Notes under the pieces: model-generated
Databases searched by the model: none
The model's input: the letters and a program-made list of their open reading frames with translations, nothing else
Told to the model about the DNA's origin: nothing
Shown here: piece after piece, positions 44,074-52,107 of the stretch
Position numbering within the stretch: position 1 is the first letter of the stretch
Layout of the letters: each line of letters begins with the position of its first letter
Made by a program: the position numbers and the translations under genes
Source: Vulcanimicrobiota bacterium
Lineage (GTDB): Bacteria > Vulcanimicrobiota > Xenobia > Xenobiales > JADMJV01
Length of the DNA stretch: 64,000 bases
Direction of reading: 5' to 3'
NCBI GenBank assembly: GCA_019637395.1
Contig: JAHBVR010000011.1
Location: 264,076-328,075 of the forward strand

Positions 44074-45185
44074 TCACTGCGGAGCAACTTCCCGACGAGG
44101 AAAGCAGTTCTCAGGGCTGGCAGCCCGCCTATGTGCTTTACGGCGGAGCGCAACTCTTCTCAGCCGAGACGCACGACAAAATGCTGGGCCTGGCGCGCCG
44201 CTGGCTCAAAGAATACGCCTGGCTCAACGACACCACCAAAAAGCGCGTGGAAAAGCGCCTGGCCCAGCCGCTGGACGACCTGCGCATCGATTTTGAGGAT
44301 GGCTACGGCCGCCGCCCCGATGAGGAAGAAGACGCCCACGCCCTCAAAGTGGCCCAGGCTTTACCGCAGGTACACGAGCCCCGGCGTTGCGGCATCCGTA
44401 TTAAGCCGGTCACCCGCCGCTTCGCCGCGCGCGGCCTGCGCACACTGGAGATCGCTCTGCAAAACCTGACCGTCTGGCCCCGCGGTTTCTGCGTCACCCT
44501 GCCCAAACTGGAAGAGCCCGCCCAGGTTCGCTTTGTGATTCAGGAATTGGAGCGCATCGAAAAGGGACGCCCACCCCTGCCCCTGGAGCTGATGATCGAG
44601 TCGCCGGCCGGGCTGCGGCGGGTCCACGAGCTGGTCCAGGCCGCCGGGGAGCGGGGCCGCGGCGTGCATTTCGGCCCCTTCGACTTCCTGGCCAGTTGCG
44701 GCATCGGCCACGGCGATCTGCTGCACCCCGTCAACCGCCAGGCTCGGGCCCAACTGCTGCTGGCGGTGAGCGGCACGGGCCTGGAGTTGGCCGATGGTCC
44801 GACCACTCTGCTGCCGCTTCCCCCGCACAAGCAACCCGCCGGGCCGCAGATCGCCGAAAACCAGAAATCGGTGCGCCTGGCCTGGGAATTCCACCGCGAC
44901 CAGGTGCTGGCTACTCGCGAGCAAGGCTATTTTCAGAGCTGGCTGCTGCACCCGGCCCAACTGGTGAGCCACACGGCCGCGCTGCTCCAAGAAAACGAGA
45001 AGGCTCTGCCGGGCGCGCTGGAGCGCTTGACCGCTTACTGGCGTGGCCGGGGACAGGCCCGCGCCAGCGGCGGCGATTTCGATGACCGGGCCACAGCCCG
45101 GCAGTGGACGCGCATCGTGGCCCAGGCAGTGGAGCTAGGCCTGATGGACGAATCCGGCCTTCCCCCCGAGTGGCGGCAAGTTTAA
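44070..45185 (+). CDS. CitE/malate-synthase-like (DUF6986-type) protein of the purine cluster
   Basis: 371 aa from ATG 44070, overlapping the allantoicase stop. The barrel core shows RIDFEDGYGRRPDEEEDAH (about 74-92), IRIKPVTRR, FCVTLPKLEEPAQV (about 140), LELMIESPAGLR (about 173, with the metal Glu) and FGPFDFLASCGIGHGD (about 200, with the metal Asp), as in HpcH/CitE aldolases and malate synthases. Located at the end of an allantoin pathway, it may act on glyoxylate (for example, C-C bond formation with an acyl-CoA), but its reaction is not established. The operon ends here. Confidence 0.7.
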   Translation: MITAEQLPDEESSSQGWQPAYVLYGGAQLFSAETHDKMLGLARRWLKEYAWLNDTTKKRVEKRLAQPLDDLRIDFEDGYGRRPDEEEDAHALKVAQALPQVHEPRRCGIRIKPVTRRFAARGLRTLEIALQNLTVWPRGFCVTLPKLEEPAQVRFVIQELERIEKGRPPLPLELMIESPAGLRRVHELVQAAGERGRGVHFGPFDFLASCGIGHGDLLHPVNRQARAQLLLAVSGTGLELADGPTTLLPLPPHKQPAGPQIAENQKSVRLAWEFHRDQVLATREQGYFQSWLLHPAQLVSHTAALLQENEKALPGALERLTAYWRGRGQARASGGDFDDRATARQWTRIVAQAVELGLMDESGLPPEWRQV

Positions 45186-45333
45186 AAAAAACAGGTTTAA
45201 GCCAGCGGGTTTCGGTACATTCTAACTCGATAACCCAGGGGCCATGTCCCTCGGGCTGCCAGCGCGTCTGGCACGATGCCGGTGGGTGGCAGCTTTTCAG
45301 CTGAATCGCCGGGAAAGACGAAGGAAACATAGG

Positions 45334-47298
45334 GTGAAAATATTTCGCAGGATTCTCGCGCTGGCCGTGCTTCTGGCTATCAGCCTGATCGCCATCGCGC
45401 AAGGAAAATCTGAGCTGCTCATTGATTCGGCTCGCAACGCGGCCCTCAAGTTCAAGGGCAGTGACAACGCCGATGGCGTCAGCGGAACCTTCAACGTGGC
45501 GGGCGACGTGGCCAAGGGCCTGGTAACCGGCGCGGCCGATCTAAAGTTTGATCCGAAAACCGCCCAGCAGGTGGGGGATATCTCGGGTGCGCTCTACCTG
45601 AGCATGACCGAAGTCATGGAAATCGTGGGCAACCTGGATATGCCGGTTCCCCCCGACATGCAGAAAGACGTCAGCAAGCTCGACGTCAACCTCGAATCCG
45701 TTCTGAAAGACGGCAAAGGTTACGGTAAGGGCAACCTGGACGTGGCCGGCAAAGGCAATGACGTCATCCCCACCGTCAACGTGGACGGCAGCCTGAAGGT
45801 CGACAACAAGAATTTTGACGGCAAAATGACTTTCGATGTCGAGAGCAGCGATATGGGCAAAGTGCCCTTCAAGCAGATCGATTTCGGCATCTCCGAAAAA
45901 GAAGCTTCCACCACTTTCAGCTTCGGCGCGGCTGTCGACGCCACCGCCAGGGAAGCTCAGAACCTCAAGCAGATCGGTCAGAATCCCGATAAACTGAAGG
46001 AACAGATCACTCAGGGTCTGGGCCAGTCCGGCATCACCGTGGAAAAAGTGGAAGTCGGTGAGTACAAGGAAGAGGGCGGCGTGGCTTCGGCCAAGATCGA
46101 CATCACCCTCAAAGGCTGGCGCGACGTGGTCAAGACCAACGTCGGCATGCTGGCGGGCGGCGGCCGTTTCGACGGCGCCAAACTGACCGGCTCGGTTTCC
46201 AAGATGCTGGAAGCCAAATTCGACAGCATCACCTACACCATGAAGTACGATGGCAAAAAGCTCACTGGCGAACTGAACGGCAAGGTGACCAATACCCAGC
46301 AGTTCCTGCTCGGCTACTATGAACTCGCCTCGATGATCACCGAAGCCCAGCTCAAGGAGCAGGGTGACGGAGACGACCAGAAACAGCGCTTCTTGTTGGC
46401 TTACCAGAGCGTAGCCATGGAAGAAGCCCAGCGCGCCATGCAGGCAATGATCGAAGCCAATGTCGGCATCGACGGCAAGGGCAGCTTCAAGATGAACCCC
46501 GAAGGCGAAGACAAGAAAGGCTTCAAAGTCAAGGCCGAAGGCAACCTGGACTTCAGCAACTTCGACGCCTACGCCCAGAAGGCCACCGCCGCCGGACTTC
46601 CTTCGGCCAAGAAGGCCGCCTTCAAGTTCGCGCTGGGCATCAACGACAAGCAGCGCCTCACCGGCACCCTGTTCGGCTCCAGTGACGTGAATCTGATCAA
46701 TTACTACAAGAAGATGTTCCTGGCCACCGCCAAGAAGGCGGGCGCTCCTGAGGAAGCCCTCAAGACCGCCGAAGGCGTGGAATTCAAATCGGGCGTGGGC
46801 GCCTTCAGCATTTCCAAGGACGGCGTGAAGGGTAGCAACTATCTCGAGAGCAACGACCTGAGCCCGCTCACCAAGGCCGGCCTGGCCGCCGCTTCAGGTG
46901 GTAAATTCGAAGGAGACCTGACCGGTTTTGTCATCAACGGCAAGACCGAGGGGGAGAAGATGAACATCGACGGCACCGTCAACTTCGCCAAGTTCATGCC
47001 CGGCAAATCGGTCAACCAGGTCAAGGAAGAAATGGGTGGGGTGGAAACCGTCAAGGATGACGCCAAACCGGAGGACGTCAAGCTGGTGGCCGTGACCAAG
47101 CCCGAAGTCAGCATGCCCGACTCCCTTAAGCCCGTCGCCGCTGACGGCGAGAAGCTGCTCGCCTCCAATCCCGTGGCCGCCGTTACCGGCGCCCTGGGCG
47201 GCAAAGGTGGCGGTGGAAGCCTGATCTACATCCTCGGTGGCCTGGCCGCCGTGGGCGTGGTCGGCGTCGGTGTGGCCGCCGGTCGCAAAAAAGGCTAA
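45334..47298 (+). CDS. Large secreted protein with C-terminal membrane anchor, unknown
   Basis: 654 aa from GTG 45334, chosen because AAGGA lies 8 bases upstream. Residues 1-23 are a signal peptide (KIFRRILALAVLLAISLIAI). The long middle is Lys/Asp/Gly-rich with alternating beta-like strands of the form GxLxVDxKNFDGKM and GTVNFAKFMPGK. The end is a Gly-rich linker, then a hydrophobic helix (LIYILGGLAAVGVVGVGVAA) and RKKG. That tripartite tail resembles sorting-type or simple tail anchors; no LPXTG or PEP motif is present. It has its own terminator. Lys is unusually common for this GC-rich genome. Possibly an abundant envelope protein. Confidence 0.72.
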   Translation: MKIFRRILALAVLLAISLIAIAQGKSELLIDSARNAALKFKGSDNADGVSGTFNVAGDVAKGLVTGAADLKFDPKTAQQVGDISGALYLSMTEVMEIVGNLDMPVPPDMQKDVSKLDVNLESVLKDGKGYGKGNLDVAGKGNDVIPTVNVDGSLKVDNKNFDGKMTFDVESSDMGKVPFKQIDFGISEKEASTTFSFGAAVDATAREAQNLKQIGQNPDKLKEQITQGLGQSGITVEKVEVGEYKEEGGVASAKIDITLKGWRDVVKTNVGMLAGGGRFDGAKLTGSVSKMLEAKFDSITYTMKYDGKKLTGELNGKVTNTQQFLLGYYELASMITEAQLKEQGDGDDQKQRFLLAYQSVAMEEAQRAMQAMIEANVGIDGKGSFKMNPEGEDKKGFKVKAEGNLDFSNFDAYAQKATAAGLPSAKKAAFKFALGINDKQRLTGTLFGSSDVNLINYYKKMFLATAKKAGAPEEALKTAEGVEFKSGVGAFSISKDGVKGSNYLESNDLSPLTKAGLAAASGGKFEGDLTGFVINGKTEGEKMNIDGTVNFAKFMPGKSVNQVKEEMGGVETVKDDAKPEDVKLVAVTKPEVSMPDSLKPVAADGEKLLASNPVAAVTGALGGKGGGGSLIYILGGLAAVGVVGVGVAAGRKKG

Positions 47299-47322
47299 AT
47301 TCGCGCACCAGGTTGTGCCAAA

Positions 47323-47350
47323 GAGGGCCCTGCGGGGCCCTCTTTTTTTT
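47323..47350 (+). terminator. Rho-independent terminator
   Basis: GAGGGCCC-TGCG-GGGCCCTC, an 8-bp perfect stem with a 4-nt loop, then eight T on the plus strand. It ends the secreted-protein gene and abuts the end of the convergent glycosyltransferase gene. Confidence 0.93.
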
Positions 47351-47351
47351 C

Positions 47352-48413
47352 TTAGGAATGAGCCTGACGGTAGATCGCCTCCACCTGCTCGGCCAGGACC
47401 CTCCAGTCATAGCGTTTCCACTCCTGCAGGCCCCAGCTCTGCAGCGAACGCCACTCCTCCTCTCCCGCGCACAAACTGCGAATGCGCTCGGCCAGGCGTT
47501 CCTCATCCTGAACGGGAAAAATCAATTGAGCAAACCGATCACGTAAGACTTCCCGGTAGCCCGGGTTGTCGGCCGCCAGCGGCGGAGTGCCGCAAGCCAT
47601 GGCTTCCGTGAGCACGATGCCGAAGCTTTCGCCGCCCAGCGAGGGGGCTACCAGCAGGCGGGCCCGGCGTAACAAAGCCCACTTCTGCTCTTCGCTGACC
47701 TCGCCCAGAAACTCCACTCCCGGCAAGCGCGCGGCCCGCGCCTCCAACTCCGCTCGTAAATGGCCCTCGCCAGCCACCCACAGGGGCGGGGCCTGATCGC
47801 CCAGCCGCTCCAGGGCGCCGAGCAAGGTGGGCAGTCCCTTGCGCGGCTCCAGACGGCCGACGTAGAGCAGTTGGTGCCGCTCGCCTTCGGGCGCCAGGGG
47901 AGGCACCCACAGTCCGTTAGGAATGATGGTAAAAGAACCCGGCTGGAGGTGAATGCCGGCCAGCGGGGACACGGCGATCATCTGGCGCAGCCATAATTTG
48001 CGAATGAGTGCGGATGCCCAGGGCATGAGGCGGCGGGCCCAGCCGGGCGTATTGGGGCCGGCCGCGTCATGCCAGGTGGCCACCTTGGGGCCCCTGTAAA
48101 CGGCGGCCAGCTGGAAAGGAAAGAGCGGATTCCAGATGGTGTGAAAGTGCATGACGTCGTAGCCGCGCGCGGCCACCCGGCGCACCTGAGACCAGGCAGC
48201 CCAGGTCAAGTCGATGTGGGTGCCTCCGAAGGCCAGTTGGCGAGCCCGCCCGCAGCCCACCAGCGGCAGACCATCGATCTCGCCATCTGGATTGGGACCG
48301 ATGACTTCGACCCGGTGGCCGCGCTCGCGCAGAGCCAGTCCCAGGCCGACAATGTGGCTACGCACACCGCCGGGCCGGTCCAGGTCGTAGGGACAGACCA
48401 GCGCGACCTTCAA
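47352..48413 (-). CDS. GT4-family glycosyltransferase
   Basis: 353 aa, two Rossmann domains (GT-B). N-terminal YDLDRPGGVRSHIVGLGLAL (about residues 9-28) is the acceptor domain typical of PimA-like enzymes. The C-terminal domain has LLYVGRLEPRKGLPTLLGAL (near 185) and APSLGGESFGIVLTEAMACG (near 263), containing the E-x7-E nucleotide-sugar motif. It transfers a sugar from a nucleotide donor, probably in polysaccharide or glycolipid synthesis. The ATG overlaps the stop of the Stealth gene (ATGA), so they work together. Confidence 0.92.
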   Translation of the reverse strand: MKVALVCPYDLDRPGGVRSHIVGLGLALRERGHRVEVIGPNPDGEIDGLPLVGCGRARQLAFGGTHIDLTWAAWSQVRRVAARGYDVMHFHTIWNPLFPFQLAAVYRGPKVATWHDAAGPNTPGWARRLMPWASALIRKLWLRQMIAVSPLAGIHLQPGSFTIIPNGLWVPPLAPEGERHQLLYVGRLEPRKGLPTLLGALERLGDQAPPLWVAGEGHLRAELEARAARLPGVEFLGEVSEEQKWALLRRARLLVAPSLGGESFGIVLTEAMACGTPPLAADNPGYREVLRDRFAQLIFPVQDEERLAERIRSLCAGEEEWRSLQSWGLQEWKRYDWRVLAEQVEAIYRQAHS

Positions 48414-49297
48414 GTCTTTTCCCAGGGGGACGGCCTGGGATAGTAGCGGTCCAGAAAGTTCTGCACCAGCTCGGTCACCCTCGGATTGGGAGCGTCTCCC
48501 TGGTCGTCATTGAGGCAGATCAGGGGCGGGCGTCGCTTCTCGATACGGGCCAACTGCCGTTGCTGCTTGCGCTCGTCATTGGTGATCTTGTGAAAGGCCA
48601 CTTCGCGCAAGGCCGTCCAAAAGGGAACCACTCGGCGCTTCTTGGTGTGGGCCAGCAAGTAATAGCGGTAAGCCCGCTCGATACGATAGTTCCAATCCTG
48701 GCGAAAACGGCACCGCAACGTCTGCGCATACAGGTCGGCAAACATCTGATTGGTGGCCGCATAGGCGGTCTTGTCGATCCAGAGCGGCGTATGCTCGGTG
48801 AAGCCCAGGGAATAGCCGCCCTGGCGAACATGCCAGCGAAAGCGTTCTCCGATCAGGGTTCCAAAAACCCGAATGTTTCCGTCGCGATCACAAAATAATT
48901 CGGGAGTGGCGGGAGCCCCCAGCAAATAGTCGTCGTTGAAGTACAAAAATGGATCGGAACATGGTAAATGGTGCATCTCGGTCTCGATATTGAGGTTGCT
49001 GAAGGTGGGCAGCACCGAGGGATCGTGAAAAAATTCGTCGTGATGCTTGAGAATGACGTCGGGATGGTCGCGATTCAGCCAGGGAGGGCACTGGGGTCGA
49101 GCTGTGAGCAGGTAGACTTTACCGATCCAGTCTCCGGCAAACTGATGCAGAGCCCGCATGCTGTAGCGCAACATTTGATAGTCATCGCGAAATCTCTCCG
49201 GATTCATGTCCTTCTTGGCGGTAGCGTAGCGGCGGACGACCTCCCAGTAGTCGGGGTTGCCACCATCCACCCAGGTATAAACGACGTCCACTTTCAT
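48410..49297 (-). CDS. Stealth-family sugar-phosphotransferase
   Basis: 296 aa from ATG 49297. The four conserved regions of Stealth proteins can be seen: CR1 DVVYTWVDGGNP, CR2 RFRDDYQMLRYSMRALHQFA followed by KVYLLTARPQCPPWL, CR3 PTFSNLNIETEMHHLP with SDPFLYFNDDYLLG, and CR4 CLNDDQGD. Bacterial members link hexose-1-phosphates in capsules; human GNPTAB belongs to the same family. It overlaps the GT4 gene, so the pair probably makes a phosphodiester-linked surface glycan. Confidence 0.9.
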   Translation of the reverse strand: MKVDVVYTWVDGGNPDYWEVVRRYATAKKDMNPERFRDDYQMLRYSMRALHQFAGDWIGKVYLLTARPQCPPWLNRDHPDVILKHHDEFFHDPSVLPTFSNLNIETEMHHLPCSDPFLYFNDDYLLGAPATPELFCDRDGNIRVFGTLIGERFRWHVRQGGYSLGFTEHTPLWIDKTAYAATNQMFADLYAQTLRCRFRQDWNYRIERAYRYYLLAHTKKRRVVPFWTALREVAFHKITNDERKQQRQLARIEKRRPPLICLNDDQGDAPNPRVTELVQNFLDRYYPRPSPWEKT

Positions 49298-49355
49298 CGC
49301 CAAGGCCTTTATGCTCCAGGCCAGGAACTCCTAGGAGCGTTCAGAAGCTGGAGCG

Positions 49356-51725
49356 GTGAAACTGCTCTGGGTCAAGGCCTGGCGCGATCTTTGGCACAAC
49401 TTCTCGGCCTTTATCGCCTGTATTCTCATGATGGCCCTGGCCATCGCTCTGCTGGTGGGATTTTCTTCCGCCTATTTCAACCTGGGCGAATCGGCTCAAT
49501 TGACCTACCGCCGGCTCGACTTCCTGGACGCCACTTTCTACCTGAACGGCGCCTCGCCCAGCCTGACCGACCGGGTGCGGGGCCTGGCCTGCGTAGCCGC
49601 CGCCGAAGGCCGAGCCGGCCAGACGGTGCGTATCGAGCTGCCCGCCGGCGAAAAATCTCACGGTTGGGTGCTGGGGATTCCGGTCGACCGCCAGCTCACC
49701 GTCAACAAACTTCTGATTCAAAGCGGCAGCCAGATGCGCAAGGGGCGGGGTGAGTGCCTGCTCGAGCGGCGCTTCGCGGAGGCCCACGGTTTTCACGCCG
49801 GTGACGATCTGACCGTTGAAGTGGGTCAGGACAAGCGACGCTATCGTATCGCCGGCCTGGTCTGCAGCCCCGAATATCTCTGGCTGACCCCCGACCGAAT
49901 GGATCCGCGCCCGGCCGCGCGCCGCTTCGGCGTGATCTTCGTCAGCCACGCCGACCTCAACAGCCTGAGCGGCAGCAGCACTATCAAAGAGATTCTGGTG
50001 CGCTGGAAACCCGGCTACGACCCGCTCACCTGCATGAGCGAAGTGGAAAGACTATTGGAAGGACAGCGCAGCGGACCGGGACGGGACCGCTCCCAACAGG
50101 CTTCCCACTCTCTACTGGAGCGCGACCGGCGCGCCTTCGCCGGCATCGCTTCGGTCTTCCCCGGAGCTCTGCTTTCGCTGAGCGGACTGATGCTCTTCCT
50201 CACCCTCTGGCAATTGATCCACCAGCAACGCAAGCAGATCGGCATTCTGATCTGCCAGGGACTGGCGCCCTGGTGGGTCATCAGCCACTACATGATGCTG
50301 GCCCTTTTCGTCGCTTTGGGCAGCTCGGGACTGGGCGCGCTGGCCGGGCCCTGGCTGGCTCACTGGGCCACCAACTACTATGTAGAGACCCTGGGGCTGC
50401 CCTTTGTCAGCGAAGCCATCCGTCCCATTTCGCTGATCGTGGGCTGCAGCGTCTCGATCTTTCTCTCCTGGTTCGCGGCCGCCGCCGCTCTGCGCCACCT
50501 GCTGCGCCGGCAACCCCTGCAGTTGCTGCGCAGCGACTTTGCCCCGGTGGCCCAATTGCCATCCTTTCTTGGCTGGTTGCCGCTGGGCTTTTCTTATCGC
50601 TGGCTCTTCCCGCTGCGCAACCTGATGCGCCAGCCCGGCCGCAGCCTGACTATGATCGCGGGCGTGGCCATGTCCAATGCCCTGCTGCTCATGACCCTGG
50701 CCATGCTCGACAGCCAGCGCTCCACCCTGGACTTTTTGCTCACCAAGGTGCATCGCTACGATCTGCAGGCCGACCTGGAGCACATCAGCGTCTCGGCGGC
50801 CCGTCCCCCGGTGGCTCAGTGGCCGGGCGTGGAGCGGGTCGAAGAGATCTTGCGTATGACGGCCACCGTCTACAACGGCAAGCGCTATCTGGAGCGCGGC
50901 CTCTGGGGACTCCCTCCCAACACGCAGTTACTGCGCCTTTACAACAGCCAGCTGGAACCAATCGAGGCCGGCCCCGACCTGTTGCTCTCGCCCCTGCAGC
51001 ACAGCATCCTGGGCACCCGACCGGGCGGCCGCCTGGAAGTGGAGATTCCCAACGGACAGACCCATCCCCTCCGCCACCCGGTAAGGGTAGGCCAGGCCCT
51101 CTATGAACCCATTCAGGGTCCACCCAAGATTGCCATTCGCAGTTTGCAGCACATGATCGGGCGCACCTTCTTGGGGCCGCGTGAAGTGACCAACATCATC
51201 CTCATCAAGGTGCGCCCCGGCTCTCTGGGAGAGGTGCGCCGCCGCTTATATCAGGACAAGCGGGTGCGCGAGGTGGTCACGCTGCAGCAGTTGCGCGAAG
51301 ATGTCAACGAACTGCTCAAGCTGGCGCTGGCCTACATCAGCTTGATGCTAGGTTGCGCGGGATTGATTTCGCTGGCTCTGGTGCATGCCTGCACCACCAT
51401 GAACTTGAGCGAGCGGCGCGCTGAAGTAGCCTGCATGCTGGTGCAAGGCGTGCGCCAACGCGATCTCTTCCGTCTCTTGCTGGGCGAAGCACTCTACCTC
51501 TGGATCATCGGATTGGCGCTGGGCATTCCGGCCGGCTTCGCAGCCGGAGACTGGCTGCTCTCCCACTACCAATCCGACCTTATCGACCTGCGCCTGCAAC
51601 TGCATCCTACCACCGTGGCCTGGACCGCCCTGGCCGGCCTGGTGGTGACCCTGCTGGCCAGTCTGCGCGCCATCCGCCAGTTGCTCCACATCCCTCTGGC
51701 CGAAGCCACCCGCAGTCCCGATTGA
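49356..51725 (+). CDS. FtsX-like ABC transporter permease with two FtsX domains
   Basis: 789 aa from GTG 49356. Transmembrane helix near residues 15-36, a periplasmic region (about 40-255), three helices (about 262-385) with the FtsX motif GALLSLSGLMLFLTLWQLIH, a helix near 425-445, a second periplasmic region (about 450-640) and three more (about 650-780). Such permeases pair with LolD/MacB-like ATPases for lipoprotein or small-molecule export. No ATPase is encoded beside it; the nearest is at 56351. GGAG two bases before the GTG is poor spacing. Confidence 0.88.
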   Translation: MKLLWVKAWRDLWHNFSAFIACILMMALAIALLVGFSSAYFNLGESAQLTYRRLDFLDATFYLNGASPSLTDRVRGLACVAAAEGRAGQTVRIELPAGEKSHGWVLGIPVDRQLTVNKLLIQSGSQMRKGRGECLLERRFAEAHGFHAGDDLTVEVGQDKRRYRIAGLVCSPEYLWLTPDRMDPRPAARRFGVIFVSHADLNSLSGSSTIKEILVRWKPGYDPLTCMSEVERLLEGQRSGPGRDRSQQASHSLLERDRRAFAGIASVFPGALLSLSGLMLFLTLWQLIHQQRKQIGILICQGLAPWWVISHYMMLALFVALGSSGLGALAGPWLAHWATNYYVETLGLPFVSEAIRPISLIVGCSVSIFLSWFAAAAALRHLLRRQPLQLLRSDFAPVAQLPSFLGWLPLGFSYRWLFPLRNLMRQPGRSLTMIAGVAMSNALLLMTLAMLDSQRSTLDFLLTKVHRYDLQADLEHISVSAARPPVAQWPGVERVEEILRMTATVYNGKRYLERGLWGLPPNTQLLRLYNSQLEPIEAGPDLLLSPLQHSILGTRPGGRLEVEIPNGQTHPLRHPVRVGQALYEPIQGPPKIAIRSLQHMIGRTFLGPREVTNIILIKVRPGSLGEVRRRLYQDKRVREVVTLQQLREDVNELLKLALAYISLMLGCAGLISLALVHACTTMNLSERRAEVACMLVQGVRQRDLFRLLLGEALYLWIIGLALGIPAGFAAGDWLLSHYQSDLIDLRLQLHPTTVAWTALAGLVVTLLASLRAIRQLLHIPLAEATRSPD

Positions 51726-51813
51726 CAGAAAAACACCGGCGGTAGAGAAGAAGTCCGGGTATGACCAAAAACAGTTTTTCGATTGGCAGACCAACAGCGG
51801 AACGGACTAAGTG

Positions 51814-52107
51814 ATGCGCCTGGTTCAGTGTCTTGAAAGCGCGGATATTGCCTGGTGCGCGATCGGAGGGGGGCTGTCACACCGAAGCGTTCTACCTCGA
51901 TTTCCCCGCCCGGGGTGTGCCGGCTGACGTCCACGGCATCCTGATGAGGGGTTGCCTGCCTGACAGACACCCTGGCCGGTGCCTCGCAGCGTCAGAGCAA
52001 GCGAATGAAAGACCTGGCCGACATCGCCCGGCTGGTGGAAAAGCCACCCCGAATTGTGGCCGACCCTACCGATCGAGTTACAGGCGCTGGTGGAACCACC
52101 TCAATAG
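51814..52107 (+). pseudogene. Decayed AbiEii-like nucleotidyltransferase gene
   Basis: ATG 51814 opens RLVQCLESADIAWCAIGGG, the usual start of AbiEii-type nucleotidyltransferases, and then a long stretch is missing. In another frame from about 51955, SQRQSKRMKDLADIARLVE, then after a one-base shift SHPELWPTLPIELQALVEPP ends at TAG 52107. These two tail segments are the family's C-terminal SKRxKDLADIARL region. The catalytic T-x-D-x-D core is not seen, so the gene has lost most of its middle and is broken by frameshifts. It overlaps the next gene's 3' end by 7 bases. Confidence 0.62.
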
